Positions 1 through 12,500 of a stretch of DNA of 64,000 nt are shown in pieces; positions within the stretch are counted from its first letter, which is position 1, and each line of letters starts with the position of its first letter. This DNA is from Anisus vortex (taxonomy: Eukaryota > Mollusca > Gastropoda > Planorbidae). The position numbers and the translations under genes are program-made. The notes beneath the pieces were generated by a model. The model ran no database searches. It had not been told where the DNA came from and saw nothing but the letters and a program-made list of their open reading frames with translations. Location: NCBI GenBank assembly GCA_949126835.1, contig OX421496.1, forward strand, positions 18,047,844 to 18,111,843, read 5' to 3'.

Positions 1-280
1 CAGATTGACAACCACTGCATGCCCAACACCTACCACAGGTTGACAACCACTGCTGTGGCTTGAACTTACTCTATTTCATCAGCTCTCTGTATTTTCCCTT
101 CATTTGTTTTCAGAGCAGCTTTAGAGTGAGGTATGTATTTTTGTAGTTGTGTGATGAAATATATAAACATGTCAGCTTGCTGGAAAAGAAAAAGTATTTG
201 ATATCCTTATGCACATTTAATTTCATGTTACCACAACCAGTAAGCAAAACCAACTCTTACTACATACAGACAGAGAATAA
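1..280. other. AT-rich sequence, no gene seen
   Basis: The motif ttgacaaccactgc occurs twice, about 39 bp apart, at the left edge. Nothing else was recognised. Confidence 0.4.
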
Positions 281-532
281 TTGATAATTTTATACACCAG
301 ACACACTTTAAATAGACAACATTTTGTAATAAACTACCAAAACTTAAATTTCTATAAACAGCATAATTTTGTCCTTAAGAGATGGTGGTGGCAAAGCTTT
401 TTATTTACTATTGTCTTGGCCTTCAGTTCAGTTGGCTGTACTTTTCTCATCACTCCTAGCATCATCACTATCTCCCTGACAGTGTCAAATGTCATGTTTT
501 TCAAAAAATGTATAACTATTTTAAAGTTTTAA
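281..532 (-). other. Candidate further 3' exon of the C12orf56-like gene
   Basis: On the minus strand a frame stays open through MTFDTVREIVMMLG and KVQPTELKAKTI and is followed by a GTAAAT donor-like site. That makes it a plausible helical coding exon just below exon 8. The only acceptor that suits this frame (AAAATAG) gives phase 1, whereas exon 8 ends in phase 0. A different acceptor (TGTCAG) fits phase 0 but reaches a stop after about 15 codons. I cannot decide between a terminal exon, a missed small exon and non-coding sequence. The long plus-strand frame here has no gene features. Confidence 0.3.
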
Positions 533-563
533 TTTGTTTTTTTCTTTATGTAGCTCAGATTAC

Positions 564-3500
564 CTTCCAAAATAACTTTTTCAGTAAAATGTTTGACTTT
601 GTGGCTTTCTGTAATTGATCAACATACATAAACTGTTCTTCAATGGACAGATTACTTTTCAGCAGATTTCTTTTTAGGTGAAGAAAATCGTGTTCCACTT
701 GGTCTCTAGAGATTTCAAAAAACACAATAATTAAGTTACAGCTAAAATAATTATCCAAGTGAAAACCTAAAACAAATCTTCTTTTAAAAGTCATCTTCAT
801 CTACTTGCAGCTATCAGTAAAATATAAAATGTAGTTAGTAAATTGTTCTTTTATTAAATTAACATCAATTAAAACTTTGTAAGAAATCAAATCCCCTCGA
901 CTTCATTTAGATTTGGAAAATTGTATGTACAGTTTACAGTTTTAGCTAATGCCCCCTATGTTATACACATGACATTATGTAAATTTGTAGCCAATCTACG
1001 CAAATTTATTTAAATAAATAATATGATAAAAACACTCAAGCTAAATTTTGAAAACAAAACAACAACATTGGTGCTTTAAATGAACATATTAAATGGACAA
1101 AATTAATTGTCTCAAAACAAAAACACCAAACTGTTTAGACAAAAAACACGTAAATCCAAAAACTGCAAAGCAAAGATATTTGTGTAAACAATCTCAAGCT
1201 CAAAGAAAAAACACAATAATAGAAATAACTCCATTTCGTTTGTCTATATTTCATTGCTGTTTTTAAAGGGCCTATATTTAAATAACAAACCTTTTTTAAG
1301 TATGGTATTCAAAACTTAATTTAACAAAATTAAACATTTTCTTCTTTTGATCATAGTTATACATCCAAATGTTATTGAAGAAACTATTTCATGATAAAAA
1401 AAATTATATTGTAGATTATTTATTTTAAAATTATATTTTTTACGGTAAAAAAAATCATCTTTATTACCTAACAATTTTTATGATCTTTTTTAGGCAGCTC
1501 TTTGCTTTGATAAAATACACATCTTTACCTATTCAATTTTAATTACATTTTCTCAATTTAAAATTAGCTTATCTGATTCCTGCCAAACTATAGAATGCTT
1601 ATTTAATTGTTTGATAAACATTTATTACGCTACACACTTGTAAGTAAAGCTTTTTTTTATTAATATTTGATTTTAACCTTAAAATTTGTTGTTGTCTATG
1701 TATGTTTTTTGTTTTTTTGCACTAGCCAACTATGCATTGAAACCTCACAAAGCGGAGTGTCTCTATTATATAAACACTGTAGGACATTGATTTTAAGCAT
1801 ATCAATTCAAAAAATAAATACAAAACTGAAAAACTTTTTTTGCTGTGAACTGAAACAGAGCACCACCACAATGCAAGACAAAAACTGTTAGATCAATGCA
1901 CGTATATATATATGCATCTATAGATATCATGAGGATATGTAAATTCAAAAATAAATTAAGCTTACCTCCAACCTAATGAACTGTGTTAAATAAAATATTA
2001 ATATCTTATGCTGATAATTACCTTTCAAATTAAACTTATGATTATCTAAAGATTCAGAATTATAATGAAAAAAATACATTCAAAATTTCAACAACTACAA
2101 AATTGTTTCAGAAAAACAACAACTGAAAACTAGATCTATATGATATGACAAATTTCAAAAAGGACAAACCTCTTCTTTGCATTTATAACTTTTGGATCAG
2201 TTGAGAGCTCAATTATTTCAGGCTCAAGAGCTACCGTGGATTTCTGTGAAAAATTTTAAGTTTGCATGTCAGTATTTAAAATCATAACAATAAAATTTGT
2301 TTTGTTTAAACAACAAGCACAAAAAATTTCATAATTTTACTATCTTATCTCTTACATTACAGAAGCTCCTTCTATAAATATGATTATTGAGTCCTACGCA
2401 CATCCGTGGTTTGAGTTTTGTCCTGCATTTCTATTAGTGTTCTAAAATGCACTAAAATGCAAAGAGTATTGTAAACTTAAGACAGCGGATCATTCAAGGT
2501 TGATGTCTTACAATAATGTGGTTGCTCCAGGCACTTCTGATCAGCTTGAGTAGAGGAGAAGACAAGTTTAAAATGTAGATGTTGAGGACACACTTTCTTT
2601 TCTCTGCCAAGCCTCCATCCACAGAGAGCGTGTTCAGGCCAAGGAAAGAGAGTGAGCTGCCCATGTCACTGAATGATGTATTTAGCTGAGATCTATCAAC
2701 AAATTAAAATAGGCAAAATGTTAATATATATTATATTATTGGTTGTAAAAAGTGTAATATAATATGCACACATAAAAAAACAACTGTAAAAAGTAAAAGT
2801 ACCCGTAATTAAGCAATGTAAAATACTATATATTTTCATTGCCTTTAAATTGTTTATACCCATTACATAATGAAGCTTAAAAAAATACTAAAAATATAAT
2901 AAGCATGACAAGGTGAAAAAATAATAATTTGTTAAACCTAATATTAAAAATTTTTTCTAAATATTAAAGATCATTTAATTTGTTTTTCTTCTTATGTTTT
3001 AAACCTTGAAAATATTGCAGTTACATGTTTAGTCTTAAAAAATCATCAAAATAAAAGGAACGCACATCAATAAGGATCTGAATGTTTTCAGAATAAACTT
3101 AAACAGATGATGTTATCTCTTAACATCTTATCAAATCGAAAGGAAAAAAACTTAAAGATTATTTCTTTTTTTTTTTATATAAAAAAATTTGACAATAATA
3201 TTAAGTGTACATGAATGCTTTTTAACATTTACAATTGAGCTATTATGAAGGCATATACTATTGTAATTATTTAGAAGCACCACAAAGCTGTAGGACAAAA
3301 CAAATGGCTAAGATCATCTAAATTTCTCATATGCATACTTACTGATTCCTCTCAGAATCTAGGACTGGGGTCCCTGACATCGACCGTATGTTGTTAGATG
3401 AAGCTCTACTTGGTGATGGAAATGAGGGCCCCAGGGGGCCAGAAAGCTGGCTGCCCCCATGCAAGTTGCCATTGCTGTTGTTGCTGTTGTTGGAGATCTT

Positions 3501-6500
3501 GGACTTGGCAGTAAACTGACGTATCTCCGGCTCACCATTGGACATAGTGCTGGCAGGTGTTATCTGTAGAGTGGAGAATTTGAGTTTAGGATGGTTATAC
3601 ATTGACAATCAGGACAAATTTAATTTCTAACAACATGTTACATCGAGACACAATTATACAAATTCAGCATTTTTAATGTCATTTCTATAGCCTTAATAAA
3701 CTAGGAAAATTATTTGTTATCTTAGGGCAGTGTTGGATTATATAGACTTTGTTCTTGGGTCTGGAGATTTTTTCCAATTGTACCAAGCTCTGGCTTAACG
3801 AGGCATTATTTGGGGAAAATTAAGCCAGTAGGAAATTGTGCTGGCCACACTATTCCTTGTATGATGAAAAGAAATGGTGAGCTCAGCCACACTAGGCCTG
3901 AATCATACTAGTTTTAAAGCTCCCTATTTAATTTTATACATTTTGTGTTAATATTAGTAAAAGCACTTTTTAAAAATAGGGTTAAACTTTCAATACCTGA
4001 TTTTTTGTTGTTTTCTTGCGCTTGAAGAAAAAACAACAACCAACATTGTTGGCCTTTTCTGCAGTATCAGCTTTTGTTGAAATTACTGGAGGCTTTTCAT
4101 TTCTCGCTACACCCTGTTTCAAGGATGCATGGCCAGGTAGCAGTGTCAGAGATTGGCGCAGTGAACTGCTCACTGACATGGCGTCGCTCTCCACAATCAG
4201 CTCACCATTGCTCTTCTTTTTGTTCAGCAAGTTTTTCTCTCTCTGGAGCTGCATTGCTGTGTTCACAGGGGGACACCTATTCTTTGATCTTTCATTTGGT
4301 CGAGAAGATGGCAGGCGGCCCTCATCATCTTCTTCCAGCACTTCCTACGTTGTAGAAATAGAACATTTTTGAAATATCGGCTTCTTTTCATTTTCATATT
4401 TAAAACTAAGTCATGATCATGATAATGGCACTGTTCTAGTGATTCTTCAAGCTGTTAATTCAAAGAAGATGAAAAAGTGTTTAGATTGATATATTGTAGC
4501 ATGAATTAGTCTTGGAGTTTTTAATATTATTTTATCAGTGATTATCAGTTAAAACTGAATGAAAAATCTGTGTGAGAGTGAGATACAAGTAAATATTTCT
4601 TGAACTTTTTCAAAGTTGGTTTGTTATTAGATTAATTTTCTTATATAACATGTTCATAAGAATGTGTGTATTTATAAGTAAGTAAGTAAGAAAACTATTA
4701 CAATCACATAATAGTATTAGTGTTACTGAGACTAACTCATTAAGAGAAAGAACCATTATATCTCTAGTGCCAGTATATCTCTAGGTTCAGTTTTTACTGA
4801 CAATGTAAGTTTTTTTTTAATTCTGTAAGCTCAATACACAAAAAACAAGTTTTATAGGTAAGTAATCTGGCATTTACAACTATAAAAAGCTTATTAGCTA
4901 GAAGTAATTAAAATCTAGCACATTGTCAAGTTTAGGTAATATTTCTTTGATCACACACATGACTGTCCTTCATCTTTGACTACTAATATGTCTTTATTAA
5001 TCTTATTACAATTTCTTATAATCGCAAAAGAAGACAAGTTTGGCATTTATATACACACTAATGTTGCATCCAAATAAAAAAAAAAACTAGCTATGTTTTG
5101 GAATACAAATACATTCTAAATATAGTTTCCACAAATTACCTTCAGAGAACGCAAATTATTTTCATGGTCGTAGCTGTCATTCAAACCTGAAGACTTTTTC
5201 TTTTTCTTGGTCTGCACTGTGGCTTTGATGCTGCCCCTGCTGGTAGGTCGACTGGGTGGCAGGCTACCAGAACTCTGAGTAATGTAGCCGAGGTCAGGAA
5301 GACTGCCTTCAATAGAATTGGCATATCCCAGAGGAGTGGAAGAACCATACCTGTTTTTTAAATTAAAAAAACGTAACTGGTTGAGATAAACAGTTTTAGG
5401 AAGAATGGCCTGAACTTTTTCCTGGTAAATGTTTCAATCACACAAACTAAGCGATGTTCAGTCACAATTTGATATCTTTTTAAAAGAGTGCATTATTAAT
5501 TGCATGTTTTAAGAAACACTTGGATTGGTATGGACAGTATCGGATATGTATGGGCATTGTCGGATATGTAGTGCCATAAGCTTAGTCAGTGCCGATATGT
5601 AGGTATGGACAGTATCGGATATGTATGGGCATTGTCGGATATGTAGTGCCATAAGCTTAGTCAGTGCCGATATGTAGGTATGGGCAGTGTCAGATATGTA
5701 AAGGCAGTGTCAGATATGTATGGGCAGTGACGGATATGTATGGACAGTGACGGATATAGATAAACAGTGCCATTTGGGAATGGTCAACTTTTGACGTTGA
5801 TTAGTGAATGTACCGGAAAGTTTGGTTGGGGAATTCGCTGGAAATGTCTGCATGATGCAGGAAGATCTTATTACACTACACTACTTACATTACAATATTG
5901 TAATGTGGACGTTTATTTGACCCTTTTTTTATAATTTTGTGTTTATTACACTAGCTGTCACTTGTGCAGATTCTTTATCAGTGTTATCAAACGTCATGAC
6001 CTCTTGTTATTATGGATGTTTTAATTAAAATTGTATCCCCCCTCCAACGTAACAATTAAACATTTTTTTAGAACAATAATTAAATGTTGACCTTTCTGAA
6101 CTCAATTCTGTGATGGAACTCCTGGGTGATTTCTTGGACCGGCGATATGACCTACGCTTGGGTTCAGAGGTCGTGTATGTCACGGCTATATGCTGTGTGT
6201 TGGTGCGCTCCTGGCCTCTCAAGAAATCGGGAAATTCGTTCACCTTAAAAAAAAAAAATTAAATCAAATTAAACACCATTTTCCAGTCAGAACAGAAAGC
6301 ATTAATAGCGTGTGAAAATAAAAGGTTTTCTTTTGAAAAATAGCGCTGTTTTCTGCGCAGCTTCACACTGCTACATTTTACCGCTGCCACCAACGTTAAA
6401 TGTTTCAGTCTCTTCTGGTTTAGATCTATGCTTTTTTTCCCCTTACAATAAATTTCAAACGCAAGCTTGATCAAAAAACATCTTTTTTTTTATGAAAATA

Positions 6501-9500
6501 ATTTATGAGATTATAAAACAGAATTGGTATCCAAGTAGCGTTTCCACAAAGTCATGTAATAAAACAGTATTGTCATCAACTGGCTGTTCTCTAAAATGGC
6601 ATCAAGGCTTGTTATAACAGTAGGCCTACTATGTAGCCTAAGACTGGAAGTTGTAGCTGATAATGCATCGTGTGTGTGTTTTCTCTATTTCTTTTTTTTT
6701 TATTTATTTCAAATTCACCTGTTACAGTTTATCCCAGCCGATGACACAAAATAATATTAACGTACCCGCTTCATACCCGACAGCTACGCCCAGATTGAGC
6801 AATTACACATTTTATAGGTTAGAGCATGGGTCGGTAACCTACGGAGCCCTGGCACGCAGATAGATTTTCAATGGCACTCGGAAGAACCCAAAAAGGGCCA
6901 TTCAAGAGTCTTCTTCAAGAAAAGAGCAGAATGACTTTCAGGCTGTTGGCACGCTGAATGATTTGGAAATCGTCCTTTGGTACACTGTAATAAAAACGTT
7001 GCCAACCTCTGGAATAGAGGAATCTAGCACATATTATGAAATGGGCGTGGCCCATTCGCCGGTCCATGACAAATATGCCTTAGGTTCTGCAAACTTTTCA
7101 GAATATTAGCCCATTAGGGTGTCAATGAGGTACACATGGCCAAAAGCAATAAGGTTTTACAATGACGGGTTGTTTTTATACTGAGAATAAAATGACGTGA
7201 TCCGTTCTTTCAGTATTCTGGCGATGTCCTGTGTAGGTAGTCAGCTGGTCATGCTCTGTGAATTTTTCCAATCATGTTTGTGTAATGATATGGCAATGTT
7301 ATATGTAGTTATCTGTCTATGTTTTATGTAGTTATCTGTCTATGTTCTATGTAGTTATCTGTCTATGTTCTATGTAGTTATCTGTCTATGTTCTATGTAG
7401 TTATCTGTCTATGTTCTATGTAGTTATCTGTCTATGTTCTATGTAGTTATCTGTCTATGTTCTATGTAGTTATCTGTCTATGTTCTATGTAGTTATCTGT
7501 CTATGTTCTATGTAGTTATCTGTCTATGTTCTATGTAGTTATCTGTCTATGTTCTATGTAGTTATCTGTCTATGTTCTATGTAGTTATCTGTCTATGTTC
7601 TATGTAGTTATCTGTCCATGTTTTATATAATCTTGCTGTGTTCTATATGTAGCAGTCTTGCTATATTCTATGTAGTCATCTTGCTCCCTCAATATACAAT
7701 ATCTGGAAATATGTCTCTGAGTATTTGGTACAGTATGGGCGTTTCTTAATGAGTACGCTCATGATCAGTATTTTCTTTGTATCGATATATTTCAAACTGG
7801 AGATTCTATGTGACGATTTATTTCAAACTGGAGATTCTATGTGACGATTTATTTCAAACTGGAGATTCTATGTGACGATTTATTTCAAACTGGAGATTCT
7901 ATGTGACGATTTTTCTTTACTAAAAAAAAAAAAGAAATATGACGGGGTAGTTTAAAAATAGTCTCCACCAGAATGTCAAGGTTGTAGCACAAAACTGAAT
8001 GTTGTTTGTTTTCAATTATTAGAGCCAGTCAATAAATCGATTCTAAACGTAACACCAAGTTCAGCCTTGTGGAAAAAACGAACCATGTACGGTTATGTTA
8101 AGTGTTTATCAATTAACTTTCATGAACTTAAACGAGCATAACTCTTCTCTTAGTATAATATATTCCTTCTATAGACATATGTAACCCATGGCTGACTTTA
8201 TTCACTTCCAGTGACATTCTTTTTTTTTTGTTATTTTTACACTTATGTTGAAACCATATTATTTGTCTTTAGTTTCACATACAGTGTTGCTATGCATAAA
8301 ACGAAATAAACTAACCCATAAAAACAAAGTTTTTATTATGCTCCCTTTCTTTGTAAACTAAGTTTATTTTCAATTTATATTTTGATAGATTAAAATAAAT
8401 ATAGGCCTAAGTGATATCATAGACTATAATAAGATGGACCGCTTGCTCTATTTTTAGAGCTTATATAAACTTTTTTTTCCGTGCGCAACCAATAAGGCTG
8501 TCTTAAATTACTTCTACGCTCTTCGTTGTTTCTTAAATGTTTCCGCTTTATTAAACTTTCGATTTTAATTTTTTAAGAGAAAATCGAAGCGATTCAATAA
8601 AACGGAAATGCAAAGGAAACAACGAATAGGAAATTCAGAAAATCGGGGTTTCGAGTCATCATATAGCAGAAATACTAAAGCAAGCGGTCCATGTATATTA
8701 TAGTATATGGTGATATCATACCTTTTGAATTTCCACACTAACATTTTGCGCATCCTTTTTTTTTTCTAGCTTTGGACCGCAAAAAACAAAAAAAGATACA
8801 TTGTGTCGTTTTCATTCTATTTATTTTGTAAAAACGAACATATCCGAAAAGTTTATTTACTTCCGTCTTTTCCGGTAGAGGCAGCCATGTTTTACGTATA
8901 ATATTTTCTTCGATTCCCAAATTGGTCGAAGGAATTCGTGACTATTCCAAAGGCTATGATGCTGAAAATTTGATAGAATGTATAGTTTTAGTCTGGACAA
9001 GTCTGCTGCCCAAGTTTCAGCTCGATTGGGCGACGGGCAGTGGTAGAAAAATCGATGCAAAGTTTTGCTAACAAGCAAGCAATCGAGCAACCAACCAAGC
9101 AGACAGACAGACAGTACGAGTTAAAAGAAAGGGAGTAAAAAAAAGACAAAAGGACGACAATACATATCTCATAAACGTATCCTCCTAACAGAAATATAGC
9201 AGGATTGATCCGTAACATTTGATACGTAAGGAGGAAGTAGGAATGGTAAGATGCGGCTTTTTTTCGCCCATCTTCTTTACACACCTTGAAATATTTACTT
9301 ACGATATAAACCTATTCCTGAACATGTAAAAAAAAAGGTATGCCCTTATTACTACCAGAGAATAGAAAACACATGCGAATGCGATAATTAGAATTAAAAA
9401 AAAACAAAAAACATTTGTACTAAACATTTGTGCTAAACCAGTAAACATGATATCGGCACCATTGGTTTTGAAAAATAACTATAATCTTTAATACCATTGA

Positions 9501-12500
9501 AAGGGCATTGTGTCTACTTTAGACTTCATATACTAAGGACAACTCATAAATATTAGCATAAAAATATATTATTATATGTCAGCAGGGCACATTTAAAAGT
9601 GCTCTTTCAGGCGGAAAAACGAAAACAAACAAACAACGTTTTTATATGGAGAAGGGTCTTGTAAACTGTTAGCACTTTAAACTTTAATGGAATAGAAAAG
9701 CCTATTTATTTTAAAAAATGATAATATCGTTCGTTCTAAGAGTCCTTGCAGTTCTACAGCTCGATCAGTTCTGACTTCTGACATTGAAAACATATAGAGT
9801 GCACGTTAAAGACGTGTTTATTTGTTTTCGCACAAATTAGGCCTACAGTTATATTTCGTATAGATTAAATAATTTAATTGTAGGCTATTGCATAAGCTTA
9901 GATTAGTGTTTAGTTCTTTTATGCCGAAATTTATGGTTTGACTGTTTTATAGAAATCAATAAAGGCATAGTCAAAGACATAACATGTAAATTAGAAAATT
10001 GGCAAACAATAAAAAATTATAACGAGACAATAATAGTAATAGAGATATTAATAATAATAATACAAATAATAATAAATTAATTTAAGGTATCAATGCAAAG
10101 CTGTCAAATAAAAATTATTGAATGCATTACTTATTTGTGAACTGCTGTAATATTGAAGTGAGCGATACAGAGAATCTATTTTTTTAAACTCAAATTAACA
10201 ATTAACTTAACTTAGTAAAGCGTGATTGTCTGGTAGCGTGGACCCATCCAGTTATAAAGAAAATTGTGATTTCTTTAGGTAATCTCACAATGTACTCTAA
10301 ATCAGGGGTCGGCAACCAAAGGTATGCGAGATACACTTGGCACACATAGCGATTTTCCATGGCACGCGAGAGATCCCTAAGAGGTGTTTTTTTATTGAAG
10401 AAAACAACATTTTCCGGTTTTGAATGAGGAAAACTGACTGTTGAAGCCGATGTTTCTAACACATTTCAGTCAGTTGAACTTGCATTTACAAGGACCACTG
10501 CAATGAATTTGCATTGAAATTGGACATATCTTGTCGTGAAATCAATTTCAAAACGTTTTAACTACATGTACATTCATATGTTAAAGAAAATATTAACCCC
10601 TTAACTACGGGAGGGTTTTTAATATAAATATTTGCTGACTCAGCATATTTTTACAATTTCTCCTAATCTGTAGTACTGCCAATGGTTAAGCATTTTGGGG
10701 GGTAACCTTATGGTAAAGCTTATATCTTTTTTATTTTTGAATATAACCTTAAACATATATGATGAAAAAAATTCACCATTGAATAAAGGTTCTGAATATG
10801 CTAATTATGACTGTCAAAGGTCAAGGTCACGGCCAAGGTCAAGGTCATAAGGTCACAAAAATAAATTTTGAAGGTTAAAAAATAAAAAAATAAATATTTT
10901 CATGATATATTTTTAATCTTTTAACAAGAAAAACAATAATAAAAACAATTTATACAATAACCATACAAGTTTTTCAAAGTTTTGTGTGGTATTGTTCATA
11001 ACACAATCCAACACAAAGGCCGGGTTGCTCAGGACACTTTGGGCAGTGGTATTTAGTTTCCCGACAAATGCCATTTTCATAGCAGACTCTGCATCTTTTA
11101 TATGGGGTCGACTTTTGTTCCAGTTGCAGGAATCTGGTAGATAAAGTGTTGTCCTGCATTTAGATTTGCATCTGTTGCCAACAGCTGAACACTATTCTGT
11201 TTGACCAGATGTCTAATACAATGATATGTAAATTTCAGAAAGGTCTCTTGCCCTACGGACAGCTTTCTGAGGTAGTGAGCATCCACACAGGCTAGCTGTA
11301 TAAAATGTATAGCTAGTTTAATGTACTATCTTTGAGTTTTTCTGGCTGCACTGTAAGGCTGAATTATTTGATCCATTTTGTCAACACCACCCATGCTTTG
11401 ATTGTAGTGTTGGATTGCCACTGGAAGGTGAATTTTACCTTTACCTCTGCATGATTTCTTTACAGTTTCTGCTTGAAAAGCATTGGTAATCATGTAAACT
11501 GTCTTTTTGTCTAAAACTTTTGGACAAGTACTTGTCCTGATCTCAAACTCACAGCTTCTCCTTTCTTTGCTGGTAGAGATTTTAAATTATTTGGTACTAT
11601 TAGAGCGAGCAGTACCTGTGGAGAGGGTGTAGTTTTCTGTTAGAAATCTTACAAGAGGTATTGAATTGTACCAATTGTCAATAAACAAATGATATCCCTT
11701 GTTGAGCAATGGTGCAAGCAGCTCCAGAGTTACTTTTGAAGTAATAGAGAGTTCTCTGCATTCTTCAGGAATGTAGTTGTCGATGTTGTAGAGTGGATCT
11801 GACTTACCACTGTACACACGAAAACGATACAAATAGCCACTTTTATCACAAAGACAAAAGAACTTTATCCCGAATCGAGCTCTCTTCAGAGATATAAACT
11901 GTTTGAAAACCAATCGCCCTTTCCTAAGAAGTAGTGACTCATCTATTTCATTTTTTATGATTTGACGTCTTTTTTTCCCTTTTCCTTTGCCTAAGGAAAT
12001 AAAACAAAATATTTATTTTTTTATTTATGAATGAAAAGAAGAAAAAACAACAACATAAAATTACATAATTAGGCCTACCACACAATAATGAAATGTAATA
12101 AAATAACCACTAAGATTACCTTTTGAATGGACAGGAGAAGGTGTATCATCCCTAACCAAGGCACGGGTCGTTGTCATTTCTCCTTTCCTTCCTTTGCCTA
12201 AGGAAATAAAACAAAATATTTGCTATTTACTTATAAATAAAAAGATACAAAATGAAATTATATAATTAGGCCTACAACATAAAAATGATCAGTAAAAACT
12301 TAGTAGGCTTACCCTTTGAGTGGACAGGTGAAAGTGTGTTATCAATAGCCGTTGTAACTGTGTAGCCGTAGCTTTCGCTTTTTTCTTGACAGGTTGTTCT
12401 GTCGTATCGTATCAGTAGTATCACTATCAGTGTCTAACTCTGAGCCAGAGTAAATATATTCTGACCCAGATTCAGAATACAATGACAAATGATCGTCATC

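Noticed and set aside
4016..4372. Plus-strand frame opposite exon 4 of the C12orf56-like gene
   Set aside because: It is a shadow. The minus strand has matching splice sites and keeps phase with four other exons.
8857..9284. Minus-strand frames (HGCLYRKRRK and others) as exons
   Set aside because: The same sequence appears in reverse at 49100-49400 as part of a dispersed repeat, and the frames are not conserved as proteins.
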